Positions 16,476 to 26,382 are shown, numbered from the stretch's first letter. The stretch is 64,000 bases of DNA from an uncultured Planctomycetota bacterium (GCA_900696465.1 CAADGE010000046.1:265858-329857); one strand, 5' to 3'. The notes: generated by a model not told the origin, from the sequence alone. Numbers and translations: made by a program.

Positions 16476-17381
16476 ATGGCGATCGAAGCACTGCGACAGA
16501 CGGAACTGGCGGGTTGGAAGGTACGGCGCGGCAAGGTCCGCGATATCTACGATCTGGGCGATGAACTTCTGATCGTCGCAACGGATCGGCTCAGCGCGTT
16601 CGATTGCGTGTTGCCGAGCCCGATCCCGCACAAGGGCCGGGTGCTGACGCTTCTTTCGCGATTCTGGTTTCACTATTTTGCCGACCGGTGCCGGCACCAT
16701 CTGATCGCGGTAGTTGACCGCGACGTGCCGCAGGGTTTTGAGCCGATCGCCGATCAGATTCGCGGTCGCAGCATGCGATGCCGCAAGACTGAAGTCGTTC
16801 CGATCGAGTGCGTTGCGCGGGGCTACCTGGCGGGCAGCGGCTGGAAGGAGTATCAGCAGCGCGGCACGGTCTGCGGCATCCAACTGCCGCCCGGCCTTCG
16901 ACAGTGTGATCCGCTGCCCGAGCCGATCTTCACACCGGCCACGAAGGCCGAGACCGGCCACGATGAGAACATCTCCTTTGAGGAGGCCTGTCGCATTGCC
17001 GGCCGCGAAACGATGACCGAACTACGTGACAAGACGTTGACACTCTATCGCGATGCGGCGCGCTATGCGAAGGGCCGGGGCATTGTGCTGGCGGACACCA
17101 AGTTTGAGTTCGGCCGGACACCGGATGGGATTCTCCTGATCGACGAGGTGCTCACCCCGGATTCGAGCCGGTTCTGGCCTGCCGATCGCTACGAACCCGG
17201 CCGTGACCAGGAGAGCTACGACAAGCAGTTCGTGCGCAACTACTTGCAGGCGCTGTGCGACCGCGGCGAATGGGACAAGACAGACCCCGCCCCGTCGCTG
17301 CCGCAGGACGTGATCCAGGCGACGAGCGGCCGCTACATCGAGGCGTATGAACGCATCACCGGCGAGCACTTTGAGACGTGA
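16476..17381 (+). CDS. purC: Phosphoribosylaminoimidazole-succinocarboxamide synthase
   Basis: PurC (SAICAR synthetase) joins aspartate to CAIR with ATP in purine synthesis. The 301-residue protein has the family motifs: WKVRRGKVRDIYDLGDELL, ATDRLSAFDCVLPSPIPHKG, VVPIECVARGYLAGSGWKEY and DTKFEFG followed by IDEVLTPDSSRFWP. It belongs to the longer class of about 300 residues, seen in yeast and many bacteria, not the 240-residue form of E. coli. ATG 16476 is preceded by GGAAGGAG; an upstream in-frame ATG at 16347 would add 43 unlikely residues. Its stop overlaps the next start (GTGA), which suggests coupled expression with the permease. Confidence 0.96.
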   Translation: MAIEALRQTELAGWKVRRGKVRDIYDLGDELLIVATDRLSAFDCVLPSPIPHKGRVLTLLSRFWFHYFADRCRHHLIAVVDRDVPQGFEPIADQIRGRSMRCRKTEVVPIECVARGYLAGSGWKEYQQRGTVCGIQLPPGLRQCDPLPEPIFTPATKAETGHDENISFEEACRIAGRETMTELRDKTLTLYRDAARYAKGRGIVLADTKFEFGRTPDGILLIDEVLTPDSSRFWPADRYEPGRDQESYDKQFVRNYLQALCDRGEWDKTDPAPSLPQDVIQATSGRYIEAYERITGEHFET

Positions 17382-18820
17382 CGGCCCGCGATCCAGCGCA
17401 GCGCACAACGCATCCTTCTCGCGCAGACTCCCCTTCGCTGAAACGCCTGCTTGGTCCGGTCAGCGTTGCGTGTGTCGGCGTCGGCGGCGCGATCGGGTCA
17501 GGCATCTTCGCGGCACCCGGTGAAAGCGCCAATTACCTGCATACGCCCTGGGCCATCCTGAGCGTCTGGGTGCTGGCCGGCATCATCACGCTGCTGCAAA
17601 GCTTTGTGACGGCGGAACTGGCCACGCGCTTTCCACGGGCGGGTGGCGAGTACCAGTATCTCAAGGAGGCGTACGGCGATTTCGCCGCATTCTTTTTTGG
17701 GTGGTCGTTCACGGTGTTCATCGTTGGCGCCGGCGGTGCGACGATCGCGGCGGCCTTCGGCGACTTCGTCGCCGAGCTACTGGTCATGGATCAGCCCTGG
17801 GCGCCGCCGAGCTTCGGCTGCGGGGCGATCCTCGCCGTTTGCATGATTAACGCGATCGGGCTGCGGACCGGCGCGGTCACGCTCAACATCCTGACGCTGC
17901 TCAAGACGGCAGCGCTGGTGGCCATCGCGATTGGGGTTGTGGCGGTGGCCGGCCGGATCACCTTTGCACCACCGCGGCAACTTGCCGAAAGCGCACCGGC
18001 GGCGCGGCCGTTCCTGGAGGCCTATCTGCTGGCTCTGATGCCAGCGTTCTGGGCGTACACCGGAGCGACGGACTCCGCCAAGCTGGCCGAAGAAACGCGC
18101 GACGTGAAGCGTGCCCTGCCACTGGCACTGATCCTGACCGTGACCATCCTGACGATCGTCTATTGTCTCTACAATTATGCCCTGTTGTGCGCCGTCAGCC
18201 CCGACGAGATGGCCGGACATCGCAGTGTGCCGGCGCTGGTGTTTCGCGGCGTGACGGGCTACCCGATCAACGACCTGATCCTGATCGCCAGCGCGTTGAT
18301 CTGCCTGGGCGCGATCAGCAGCGTGTTTCTCGCCAATGTCCGGGTCACCTATGCCCTGGCCCGCGACGGACTGACGTTTCGCTTTCTCTCAAAAATGAGT
18401 AGTCGGCAGGCGCCGGTCGCATCCATCGCCGTCGGCGGAGCGCTGGCGTGTGCGTTCGTGATTCAGCGGCGGTTCGGGGAGATTCTGCGCATCTATTTTC
18501 TCGCCAGCGCAATTCTCTTCGGCCTGACCTATCTGAGTCTGATCATATTTCGGCTTCGTGACCGGCGCGAATGTCGCGGCTGGCCCGAAAGCGTGTTCCG
18601 CACACCGGCGGGCTACGTTGTGGCTGTCGTGCTGATCGTGATTGAGCTGGCCATCGCAGCCAGCATTCTACTGTCCGACGCGCGGGAGGGCCGGCGCGAC
18701 AGCATCTGGACGGCCGCCCTGCTTGCGGCACTGGCCGTTTTTTACCTGATCTGGAAGCAGGTGTATCCGACGGGGCAAGGCGCGGAGAAGCGACGAATAC
18801 CCGGAAACGACGACGGATAA
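17378..18820 (+). CDS. Amino acid permease, APC superfamily
   Basis: A 480-residue membrane protein with about 12 hydrophobic segments. The first segment carries VGVGGAIGSGIFAAPGE, the glycine-rich substrate-binding motif of APC-family amino-acid/polyamine/organocation transporters, and FPRAGGEYQYLKEAYG is the usual loop after TM2. PAFWAYTGATDSAKLAEETRDVKRALP is the conserved TM6-loop region. Substrate cannot be read from sequence; the nearest patterns are those of the LAT-like and APA-like groups. It starts at GTG 17378, overlapping the purC stop by 4 bases, although a purine-related role is only a contextual guess. Confidence 0.9.
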   Translation: MTARDPAQRTTHPSRADSPSLKRLLGPVSVACVGVGGAIGSGIFAAPGESANYLHTPWAILSVWVLAGIITLLQSFVTAELATRFPRAGGEYQYLKEAYGDFAAFFFGWSFTVFIVGAGGATIAAAFGDFVAELLVMDQPWAPPSFGCGAILAVCMINAIGLRTGAVTLNILTLLKTAALVAIAIGVVAVAGRITFAPPRQLAESAPAARPFLEAYLLALMPAFWAYTGATDSAKLAEETRDVKRALPLALILTVTILTIVYCLYNYALLCAVSPDEMAGHRSVPALVFRGVTGYPINDLILIASALICLGAISSVFLANVRVTYALARDGLTFRFLSKMSSRQAPVASIAVGGALACAFVIQRRFGEILRIYFLASAILFGLTYLSLIIFRLRDRRECRGWPESVFRTPAGYVVAVVLIVIELAIAASILLSDAREGRRDSIWTAALLAALAVFYLIWKQVYPTGQGAEKRRIPGNDDG

Positions 18821-18837
18821 GGAAGAAGGAATGGTCG

Positions 18838-19080
18838 TCAGGCGCCGAGCTTGCTGTGGGTGCCGTCGCACCAGGGAAGAGTGCCGCTCTTGTGGCACTG
18901 GCAGACGGCTTTCTTTCCCGCGTCGGTCACTTCGATCACGATGGGCGTTACGCCGGTCTGAAGCCGGGAATGAGCGCCGTCACAATAGGGCAGCTTCTCA
19001 CTGTGGCCGCACTGGCAGTAGGCCTTTTTGCCGGGGCTTTCATCGCAGACGATCGGCTTCGATCCGTGTCGGGGATTCAT
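18838..19080 (-). CDS. Double CDGSH-type iron-sulfur protein
   Basis: An 80-residue protein consisting of two CDGSH zinc-finger-like modules. Each module carries the 2Fe-2S pattern C-x-C-x-n-C-D-G-x-H: YCQCGHSEKLPYCDGAH, then VCQCHKSGTLPWCDGTH. Each cluster would be held by three Cys and one His, as in mitoNEET-type proteins, which pass electrons or clusters. The start at ATG 19080 is preceded by an AGGAAGG-type ribosome-binding site. It converges with the permease gene, 17 bases apart, and lies downstream of the unknown protein at 19113-19934 on the same strand. Confidence 0.92.
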   Translation of the reverse strand: MNPRHGSKPIVCDESPGKKAYCQCGHSEKLPYCDGAHSRLQTGVTPIVIEVTDAGKKAVCQCHKSGTLPWCDGTHSKLGA

Positions 19081-19112
19081 ATTTCCGCCTTCCTCTCTTG
19101 CTGATGCGGGAC

Positions 19113-19934
19113 TTACTCGTCCTGCTTTTCGTCCTGCTCCGCAGGGTAGGACGCTTCGGCTTCGGGCGCGTCCGACTTGAAGGGCCGTCGATCGAGGACA
19201 CTCACATCGGGCGGCTCTCGAGTCACGGAATCGGCACGTTGGGCGTCGTGATCGTAACCGAGCAGGCCGCGGCTCAGGTAACCGTCGCTTTCCATGAGGG
19301 TGCCCGGCGGCGTGACCACCGCGCTGACCGGCCAGCCGATCGTGTTTAGAAAGTATCGCGCGGGGCCGTAGCCCATGTGCAGATAGTCGACCCAGTTCCA
19401 TGCGAAGACGTTGTCCGGCTCGTTTTCATCGCCGGAGATCGGAGGACGGTCGCGATTGCCCTTGTCTTCGAAGGGGTCCTCCCACCAGAGGGGCCAGTGA
19501 GTAACCGCCCCGTTGGCGTAGGTCACGTGCGACCGTTCCCAGGAGCGTGCGACCGGGCGACCGAACTCGGAAGCACCGCGGTAGTCCTGAGCCGTGGGCG
19601 TCGTCATGTCTGCGTCGATGGCGGCACTGGAGTCCTTGTAGGGATCGTTCACGTGGGCACAACCCGCCGCGCCAAGCATCGCAACGGCCAGCAGCAGAAA
19701 TCCGTATCCCAGCCGCGAGCTGAGCCGGTCGAAGAGAGACAGGAGCTTGTTGACCCTCGTCCGATCGCGTCGCGCTGGGGACGATACGGGATGCCAGGCG
19801 AACGATTTCGGAGCGAAGGCGCCGCAGTCGATGAAGCGTCGGCGATTGATATCCCAGTGCGGTGCGTTCCAGAAGCGCGGATCCCAGACGATCGGAGAGC
19901 GCGATCTAAATTTCGACAATGTGTTCCGTCGCAT
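19113..19934 (-). CDS. Conserved-looking protein of unknown function
   Basis: A 273-residue protein I do not recognise. From ATG 19934 there are about 75 residues before a hydrophobic segment [15 protein letters not shown] that looks like a lipoprotein signal with a lipobox; such a long pre-sequence is unusual, so the true start may lie downstream, though no ATG, GTG or TTG is obvious there. The mature part has [34 protein letters not shown] and [19 protein letters not shown], rich in aromatic residues, and an acidic C-terminus. The 5' end overlaps the guaB stop region by 29 bases, suggesting an operon with guaB. Confidence 0.6.
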   Translation of the reverse strand: MRRNTLSKFRSRSPIVWDPRFWNAPHWDINRRRFIDCGAFAPKSFAWHPVSSPARRDRTRVNKLLSLFDRLSSRLGYGFLLLAVAMLGAAGCAHVNDPYKDSSAAIDADMTTPTAQDYRGASEFGRPVARSWERSHVTYANGAVTHWPLWWEDPFEDKGNRDRPPISGDENEPDNVFAWNWVDYLHMGYGPARYFLNTIGWPVSAVVTPPGTLMESDGYLSRGLLGYDHDAQRADSVTREPPDVSVLDRRPFKSDAPEAEASYPAEQDEKQDE

Positions 19935-21426
19935 AGTTTGGAGATTCCTCGGTAATGTACAGGTTGTGTGGATGCGACTCCGTCATGCCGGCGCCAGACA
20001 CCCGGACAAATCGGGCATTCGCCCGGAGGTCTTCGATGCAGGCCGCGCCACAGTATCCCATGCCGGCCCGAAGACCGCCAACGAGCTGATACGTCAGCTC
20101 CGCGAGCCGCCCACGATAAGGCACCCTGCCTTCGACGCCCTCGGGCACGAGCTTGTCCCGGTCGGACTCGCCCTTCTGACTGTATCGGTCGGCACTGCCT
20201 GAAACCATTGCCCCGAGCGAGCCCATGCCGCGATATTCCTTGAAACGCCGGCCTTTCCAGTAGATCACGCTGCCCGGGCTTTCTTCGAGCCCGGCGAAAA
20301 GGGAGCCCATCATCACCGCATGGGCACCGGCGGCGATGGCCTTGGTGATGTCGCCGGAGAAGCGGATTCCGCCGTCGGCAATGACGGGGATGCCGGCATC
20401 CTGTGCGACGGCGACGACATTGAAGATGGCGGTCATCTGCGGCATGCCGACGCCGGAAACGATTCGAGTGGTGCAGATTGAGCCGGGCCCGATGCCGACC
20501 TTGAGGGCGTCGGCGCCGGCGTCAATGAGTTCCTGCGCGGCTTCGGCCGTGGCAATGTTTCCGGCGATCAGGTCGATGTCGTAGCGCTTGCGGATATCGC
20601 GAACGGTGCGGATGACGTTCTCGCTGTGTCCGTGGGCACTATCGACAGCGATGACGTCGACGTCGTTTTCGATGAGGGCGGCGACGCGCTCCAGATCATT
20701 CACGCCGACGGCGGCACCAATGCGAAGGCGGCCGCGTGCGTCGCGGCAACTGTTGGGAAACTCCCGGTTCTTGTCGATGTCCTTGATGGTGATCAGGCCG
20801 ACGAGCTTGAAATCGCCGTCGACGAGCAGGAGCTTCTCGACCTTGTGGCGCTGGAGTATGCGATCCGCATCGTCGAGCGATGTATTCGGCGGCGCGGTGA
20901 CCAGGTTCTCCTTGGTCATCACGTCCGAGACAGGCAGCGTCGCGTATTTCGGTTTATTCGAGTTCTGGCGTTTGGACGAATCGTGCGGCCCGTGCTCCAT
21001 GAATTTCATGTCGCGCCGGGTGAGGATGCCGACCAGTCGGCCGTCCTCGTGCGTGATGGGCACGCCGGAGATGTTGTGCAGGCGCATCAGCTCGGCGGCG
21101 CGTTCGACTGTGTCATCCGGACGAAGCGAGACCGGATCGAGAATGACACCGTTGGCACTGCGTTTGACTTTATCGACCTCGCGGCACTGGGCCTCGATCG
21201 ACATGTTCTTGTGGATGATACCGATGCCGCCTTCCTGCGCGAGTGCGATGGCCAGACTGGCCTCGGTGACGGTGTCCATCGGAGCGGAGATCAGTGGGAT
21301 GTTGAGCGGGATGTTGCGGGTCAGGCGGGTTCGGACATCGGCATCCCGGGGAACCACACTGCTGCGCGCGGGAACCAGCAAAACATCGTCGAAGGTGATG
21401 GCGTCCCCAATGATCTTGTGGTGCAT
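19906..21426 (-). CDS. guaB: Inosine-5'-monophosphate dehydrogenase
   Basis: GuaB oxidises IMP to XMP with NAD, the committed step to GMP. The 506-residue protein has the expected order: N-terminal barrel strand ([13 protein letters not shown]), two CBS domains in the middle (about residues 95-215), the catalytic loop [18 protein letters not shown] with the active-site Cys, [18 protein letters not shown] for phosphate binding, and the flap region. Length and motifs match the bacterial family. It stands as the probable first gene of a leftward pair with the unknown protein downstream. About 76 bases separate it from the next minus-strand gene upstream. Confidence 0.97.
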   Translation of the reverse strand: MHHKIIGDAITFDDVLLVPARSSVVPRDADVRTRLTRNIPLNIPLISAPMDTVTEASLAIALAQEGGIGIIHKNMSIEAQCREVDKVKRSANGVILDPVSLRPDDTVERAAELMRLHNISGVPITHEDGRLVGILTRRDMKFMEHGPHDSSKRQNSNKPKYATLPVSDVMTKENLVTAPPNTSLDDADRILQRHKVEKLLLVDGDFKLVGLITIKDIDKNREFPNSCRDARGRLRIGAAVGVNDLERVAALIENDVDVIAVDSAHGHSENVIRTVRDIRKRYDIDLIAGNIATAEAAQELIDAGADALKVGIGPGSICTTRIVSGVGMPQMTAIFNVVAVAQDAGIPVIADGGIRFSGDITKAIAAGAHAVMMGSLFAGLEESPGSVIYWKGRRFKEYRGMGSLGAMVSGSADRYSQKGESDRDKLVPEGVEGRVPYRGRLAELTYQLVGGLRAGMGYCGAACIEDLRANARFVRVSGAGMTESHPHNLYITEESPNYATEHIVEI

Positions 21427-21502
21427 GACCGGTTACCCTGGTCGCGGTGAGTGTAACGCACGGCATGTTCGATCGCAAGATGATGCCGACTCTCCGGCGG
21501 CT

Positions 21503-24436
21503 TCATTGTGAGCTGCCCGGCGGCGGCGCGGGGGTCAGTTCGGGAAAGCGGTGCTCTAAGTCTGCCCAGACCGATCGATCCGAATACTGAGCACGCAGGC
21601 GTCGGAGGCCCTCAATCGCGAGGGTGCGATCCGGCGCGATCTCCAGAAACCGCTCCATCGCAGACCGCGACGCTTCATCTTCTCCGGCGGCGAGATGGGC
21701 TCGGATCAACAGAAACCATGCGTCGGGCAGATCGGGTACGAGTTCCAGGGCGCGGTGACAACCTGTGACGCCGCGCTGAATGTACCGATCGCCGGTCAGG
21801 AGAGAATTGGCCAGCTCTAGGTAAAGTCCGGCGATTGCGACATCGTAGGGGTCCTGCACGGCAGTTGGGTCCGGCGATTGTATCATTTCGCGGGGGAAGA
21901 TGGCCTTCAACTGGTCTCGCGCTTCGGCTTCGCGCTGCGCAGACAGCAGCACAATGGCCCGGGTGCGACCGAGCGAGACATCCTGCAGGATCGTGTCGCG
22001 ATCCGCCGGGCCATAGGCGATGGAAAAGGCCTGTGCGAGCAAATCGAGGCAGGCCTCGGTCTGGTCGATCGGGTCGCTGGAGAAGAGGTATCGCACCTCT
22101 TCGTGAATGGCCGCACTGTGCCCGGCGAAGAGCCGCGGACCAGCGGCCTCGTACATCCGGCGGGCGTTCTGTGCCAGAGAGATGGCTCTGGGAAGCTGCC
22201 CGCTGACGGCGTGAATCATGGCGAGCAGTCTCCAGCTTTCGGGTGAAAGTCGATCGTTCCACTGCGACGGTAGAAGGGGCAGATCGTGATCGGCCGTGCG
22301 ATGAAGCTGCTCCAGGACCTCACCGACCCCGGACATGCCGATCAACCGCTGGACCAGCGGCAGGAATCGCGCTTCGACCTCGCCGCCGCGCATCAGGGAG
22401 CGCAACCAACTGAGTCGGTCCGTCAGAGAAGCGCCACCGTCGACGACCCATAGATGTTCGACGCGTTCGATGAGAAAGGGTTCGTCTTCCCGTGCCTGTC
22501 GCAGCGCCAGGAGAAAGCGTTCCTGGCAGTGGGCTTCGTTGGCGGACTCGCCGCGTCGCTGGTAGGCGCGTGCCCGATTGAGTTCCAGTTCGGCTTCCAG
22601 CCGCGAGGCGCGCAGGAATCTCGGGGCCGCCTGTTTGAGGCGATTCAACCGTGCGAGCGCTTCGCTCGTGATTTCAAGCTGTTCGTTCGTCGGGGCTTCG
22701 GAACCAGCGGCCAGAAGCTGATCGAAGGACTGCGAGCGTGCCATAATTGCGTACATGGCGGCGAGTGATCTGCGAAAGGGGTCCAGGGTATGCGCCGCGG
22801 CGAAGTCGGACTGTGCGACTGCGTCTGAAAAGTCTGCCTGTTCCATTCGGCGGCCGGCTTCAAAATAAGCGCGAGCGGCAAGCCAGTCCTGAATGCCGCG
22901 GTGACCCAGCAGGAGGGCCGCGAAGCAGACGGCAGCGCCAAAAAGCCGAACGGTCGGACGCGCCAGCGGTTTTTCGTCGGGGATCGGCGGTCGCTGCGGT
23001 GTTTCTTCGCGCACGAGCGCCCACAGGCACGCCCAGACGGTGAGGAAAATCGGCATCGCGCCGGGTTCGCGGATGGCGGGCGTCCCGCAGGCCTCGACGA
23101 CCATCGCCACGAGCGCGGCAGCACTGAACATGGCGAGACGCCGATTGCCGACGGCAGCGGGAGTGTCTCGAAGGTGATCGCAGTATTGCATCGCGCGGTA
23201 GAGAGGAATGGCTAGCGCAAGCAGGAAGGCGATCGCCCCGACCAGTCCGACGTCGGCCAACAGTTCGAGAAATTCGTTATGGGCGTGGCTCGGCCAGCTT
23301 GTTTCATCGAGCCGCATGATGCTGGGGTCGTCGAGTTGATCCTCTCGGGCGAACTGACCCGCAAGGACAGAGTATGCGCCGTCGCCGTTGCCACCGACGG
23401 GCTTTTCGAAGAACAGTCGTATCGCGTAGGGCCATTCGTAATCGAGCCGGGCGCGGATGGAATGGGCGCGCTGGCCTACGGAACCCTCGGTCCGTGCCTG
23501 CTGCAACGCGATGACTGCCAGACTCAAGAGAAGGAGCAGTACCAGGGCCACGGTCCAGCGTCGTTTTCGCGAGCAATACAGGAGGATGATCGTGCACAGT
23601 CCGGCAGCCACGCCTGTCGCCGCGGAACGCGAGCGCGTCAGCACGAGCGCCGCCACGGTAGAGATACCGGCGACGAGAAGGAATGCCTTAATCAGGATGT
23701 CGTGGCGTGCGGCGGGTTGATGCGGACGTTGAGCGCTTCGGCTGGTCAACACCCCGGCCGAAAGGAAGACACCCGGAAGAAGACAGGCGGCCAGCCAGAG
23801 TTCATTACCGATCGGGTAGCGCATTCTGGCAGATGGCACATCCGGCAACACACGAGCGACGTGGTACCAGAGCCCGACGACGGCCATGAGGCCCAACGAG
23901 CAGGCCACTGCTGTGCAAAGCGTTCGTGCATACTTCGAGGGCAGCAGGGCCGCGATCGGCCACCACCATGCGAGCTGGAGTACGCGGAGGATGGTCTGTC
24001 CCTGACAGACATCCGGCGCGTGCGAGAACATTGATGCCAGGAAGCTGACCGCGACGAGAACGATCCACCAGAAGAACGGGCTGGCGGCGCGGTCTCGGAA
24101 CTCGAGCAGGTCTTCCAGCGAGAGCCGGGTACGGACCTGACCCACGAGCAGGTGCATGCCGGCGAGGATGGCCAGGGCTGCTGCACCGAGGCAGAAGATG
24201 AGATTGCGAATCTCGACACCTCGCGCCGTCGGAAACTTGCCGCCCAGCGCGAGTGCGTCGACAACCGAACGGAGCAGCGAGGTATCTTGCAGATGCTTGT
24301 CGGAAAAGCGCGGAGGACTGTTGAGAAGGCAGATACCGACGAGCGCCACGACGACGACCGCAAGGATGCCTGCGCCGAAGGGTGACGGGGCAATTACCTT
24401 GCTTACCGGGATCTCAGGCGAGTTGTCGGATGGCAT
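21503..24436 (-). CDS. O-antigen-ligase-like (Wzy_C) membrane protein with C-terminal helical repeats
   Basis: A 977-residue protein in two parts. Residues 1-480 contain about a dozen hydrophobic segments; near residue 335-390 is the Wzy_C-type periplasmic region with GGNGDGAYSVLAGQF and SHAHNEFLELLADVGLVG, the hallmark of the O-antigen ligase/polymerase family. Residues 510-977 are soluble and Ala/Leu/Arg-rich with helical repeats reminiscent of TPR units. The protein probably polymerises or transfers a surface glycan, but the specific substrate is unknown. It overlaps the 3' end of radA by 23 bases, so the two are likely co-transcribed, although functionally unrelated. Confidence 0.8.
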   Translation of the reverse strand: MPSDNSPEIPVSKVIAPSPFGAGILAVVVVALVGICLLNSPPRFSDKHLQDTSLLRSVVDALALGGKFPTARGVEIRNLIFCLGAAALAILAGMHLLVGQVRTRLSLEDLLEFRDRAASPFFWWIVLVAVSFLASMFSHAPDVCQGQTILRVLQLAWWWPIAALLPSKYARTLCTAVACSLGLMAVVGLWYHVARVLPDVPSARMRYPIGNELWLAACLLPGVFLSAGVLTSRSAQRPHQPAARHDILIKAFLLVAGISTVAALVLTRSRSAATGVAAGLCTIILLYCSRKRRWTVALVLLLLLSLAVIALQQARTEGSVGQRAHSIRARLDYEWPYAIRLFFEKPVGGNGDGAYSVLAGQFAREDQLDDPSIMRLDETSWPSHAHNEFLELLADVGLVGAIAFLLALAIPLYRAMQYCDHLRDTPAAVGNRRLAMFSAAALVAMVVEACGTPAIREPGAMPIFLTVWACLWALVREETPQRPPIPDEKPLARPTVRLFGAAVCFAALLLGHRGIQDWLAARAYFEAGRRMEQADFSDAVAQSDFAAAHTLDPFRRSLAAMYAIMARSQSFDQLLAAGSEAPTNEQLEITSEALARLNRLKQAAPRFLRASRLEAELELNRARAYQRRGESANEAHCQERFLLALRQAREDEPFLIERVEHLWVVDGGASLTDRLSWLRSLMRGGEVEARFLPLVQRLIGMSGVGEVLEQLHRTADHDLPLLPSQWNDRLSPESWRLLAMIHAVSGQLPRAISLAQNARRMYEAAGPRLFAGHSAAIHEEVRYLFSSDPIDQTEACLDLLAQAFSIAYGPADRDTILQDVSLGRTRAIVLLSAQREAEARDQLKAIFPREMIQSPDPTAVQDPYDVAIAGLYLELANSLLTGDRYIQRGVTGCHRALELVPDLPDAWFLLIRAHLAAGEDEASRSAMERFLEIAPDRTLAIEGLRRLRAQYSDRSVWADLEHRFPELTPAPPPGSSQ

Positions 24437-25817
24437 GTTGCAGATTCTCGCTGGCGATCAGTTCGATGCCTGCGGCCGGTTTGACGGAAGCGTCCGCCGC
24501 GCCCCGGGGCAGGATGAAACGGGAAAACCCCACGCGGGCCGCCTCGCCGATCCGCTGTCGAAGATGGTGCACCGGCCGCAGTTCCGCGCCCAGCCCCAAT
24601 TCACCGCAGACGACCGTGCCCACAGGAAGACTTCGATTCGTCAGGGTGCCGAGGACGGCGAGGGCGATGGCCAGGTCCGCGGCGGGCTCACTTACACGCA
24701 CGCCGCCTACAACGTTGACGAAGACATCCTGATCACCGAGGACGCAGTCAGCGTGTTTTTCCAATACGGCGAGGATCATCGCCACGCGCGCGGCATCGAC
24801 GCCCGTCGCTTTTCGCTTGGCGGCACCGAAGACGGACTGGGCACAGAGCGCCTGCACTTCGACGAGAAGCGTGCGCGTGCCCTCGCAGGCGGCGAGGATC
24901 ACTGAACCCGGCCGGGCCTCGCGCTGGTTTTGCAGAAAGAGCCGTGACGCATCCTCGACCGGCCGGAGGCCCGCGTCGGTCATCTCGAAAATACCGAGTT
25001 CGTCTGTGGAACCGAACCGGTTCTTCACGGCACGAATCAGCCGGTGGGCGTGATATCGATCGCCTTCGAAGTATGCCACGCAATCGACGAGATGCTCGAG
25101 GATCATCGGTCCGGCGATCGCGCCTTCCTTGGTGACGTGACCGACGAGCATCAGGGCAAAACCGAGCTGCTTGGCCAGCCAGATGAGGCGGGCGGCACTG
25201 TCGCGCAGTTGCGTGACTGATCCGGGGGCTGCGGCCGCGTCGGGACGATAGACCATCTGAATTGAATCAACGACGACCACATCGGGCCGCTCGTTGTGCA
25301 ACAGATTGCAGATGATATCGAGATTCGACTGCGCCGCGGCGAGCATGGCCGACTGATCGCCGCCGAGCCGCGCGGCGCGGAGGCGAAGCTGCCCGAGCGA
25401 TTCTTCGCTGCTAATGTAGATCGTCTTACGTCCGGCGCTGGCGAGTGAATGACCGACCTGAAGAAGCAGTGTCGATTTGCCAATGCCCGGATCGCCGCCG
25501 ATGAGGATCGCCGAACCGGGAACGATACCGCCGCCGAGGACGCGGTCGAATTCGCTGATTCCGGAAATGAATCGCCGCGTGGCATCGGGCTGTACCTTCG
25601 AGATCGGCACGAGGATGTCGGTAGGTGTGGAAGCAGTGCCCGATTCAAAGTCGCCGCGCTGCAACGGGATTGCCGGCCGATGCCGGTCTTCGGCTGCGTC
25701 CTGCACGACCTGCTCGACGAGGCAGTTCCACTCGCCGCAGTCCGGGCATTTGCCCATCCACTGGGCGTGAATGCGCCCGCAGCTTTCGCAGATGAATTGG
25801 GTATGTTTGCGTGCCAC
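24414..25817 (-). CDS. radA: DNA repair protein RadA
   Basis: RadA is a RecA-like ATPase/helicase that processes recombination branches. The 467-residue product begins with a four-Cys zinc finger (FICESCGRIHAQWMGKCPDC), then Walker A GGDPGIGKSTLLLQ, the RadA-specific motif VKNRFGSTDELG, and a C-terminal Lon-like domain (DVFVNVVGGVRVSEPAADL). The start chosen is GTG 25817 (GTG GCA CGC AAA), which fits the usual MAR/MAK beginning and has GGGAG 5 bases upstream; an ATG at 25853 would add 12 residues and overlap the hicA remnant. Identification is secure. Confidence 0.95.
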   Translation of the reverse strand: MARKHTQFICESCGRIHAQWMGKCPDCGEWNCLVEQVVQDAAEDRHRPAIPLQRGDFESGTASTPTDILVPISKVQPDATRRFISGISEFDRVLGGGIVPGSAILIGGDPGIGKSTLLLQVGHSLASAGRKTIYISSEESLGQLRLRAARLGGDQSAMLAAAQSNLDIICNLLHNERPDVVVVDSIQMVYRPDAAAAPGSVTQLRDSAARLIWLAKQLGFALMLVGHVTKEGAIAGPMILEHLVDCVAYFEGDRYHAHRLIRAVKNRFGSTDELGIFEMTDAGLRPVEDASRLFLQNQREARPGSVILAACEGTRTLLVEVQALCAQSVFGAAKRKATGVDAARVAMILAVLEKHADCVLGDQDVFVNVVGGVRVSEPAADLAIALAVLGTLTNRSLPVGTVVCGELGLGAELRPVHHLRQRIGEAARVGFSRFILPRGAADASVKPAAGIELIASENLQHAIRQLA

Positions 25818-25837
25818 GACTCTCCCGAGAGCGAAAG

Positions 25838-26065
25838 TCAACTCGTTTTCCATTCGCTCTCAGGGATTTCAGCACCAAGCAGGATACTACGCAACGTGCC
25901 AAGGGGCAGTTGCCGACCGCGATGATCGGGAACGACCGCCTGAAGCCCACTAGAAGGGTGACGCCATTATCGATGGCTGCCGCGTTGTGAGACGAGAACG
26001 AAACCATAACGACGCAAGATCGACTCGACTTCTCGCGCGTTCATCCGACGGATTCGCTCGCCCAT
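25838..26065 (-). pseudogene. hicA-type toxin gene interrupted by an in-frame stop
   Basis: Reading leftward from ATG 26065 (or 26044) gives MNAREVESILRRYGFVLVSQ, then RGSHR, then TAA at 25967-25969, then WRHPSSGLQAVVPDHRGRQL and PLGTLRSILLGAEIPESEW to a TGA at 25838-25840. This is the whole HicA/YcfA fold: the dsRNA-binding-like domain with the catalytic His in GSHR and the conserved PxGTLRSIL ending. The codon after GSHR is normally Lys (AAA), so a single A-to-T change would explain the stop. It begins at TGATG, overlapping the hicB stop by one base, and its end overlaps the possible upstream start of radA. It is either a genuine inactivation or a sequencing error. Confidence 0.75.
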
Positions 26066-26265
26066 CAGACGACAATCTCACGTGTGATTGCGCCGGGATC
26101 AAGGTCCAAGGGATTCGGCTCCAGGTAAAGCTCGATGGCCTCATGGATGTTGGCCAGCGCCTCATCCTCCGTCTCGCCTGCGGAGGCGCAGCCCGGCAGT
26201 TCCGGGCACCAGACGGCCCAGTCATGGGTCTCTGGATCGGGTTCAAGAACTACACGCCATTTCAT
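26065..26265 (-). CDS. hicB: HicB-family antitoxin
   Basis: The 66-residue protein MKWRVVLEPDPETHDWAVWC onwards, with PELPGCASAGETEDEALANI and HEAIELYLE, is the RNase-H-like HicB fold: a beta hairpin, the PELPGC-x-S-x-GET-x-DEA motif, then a helix. HicB binds and neutralises HicA. The protein lacks a separate C-terminal DNA-binding domain, as in the short HicB class. It precedes the interrupted hicA with a TGATG overlap, so order and coupling are those of a hicBA operon. GAGGAT is 6 bases upstream of ATG 26265 and lies inside a 19-bp tandem duplication. Confidence 0.88.
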   Translation of the reverse strand: MKWRVVLEPDPETHDWAVWCPELPGCASAGETEDEALANIHEAIELYLEPNPLDLDPGAITREIVV

Positions 26266-26266
26266 C

Positions 26267-26304
26267 GGGTATCCTCAAGAGATTGGGGTATCCTCAAGAG
26301 ATTG
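26267..26304. repeat. Perfect 19-bp tandem duplication upstream of hicB
   Basis: GGGTATCCTCAAGAGATTG occurs twice head to tail (26267-26285 and 26286-26304). On the minus strand each copy carries a TTGAGGAT ribosome-binding-like sequence, so the hicB translation signal is duplicated. It could be a slippage product or a double operator for autoregulation. Confidence 0.85.
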
Positions 26305-26382
26305 CCTTGGCATCGCACACCTTCGGCCTAGCACTCCTCAGCAGAATATTATATCACACAGACAACGGACAGGAACACCACG

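Noticed and set aside
19113-19934. MlaA/VacJ lipoprotein assignment
   Set aside because: A hydrophobic segment with a Cys is present, but none of the MlaA sequence blocks is found.
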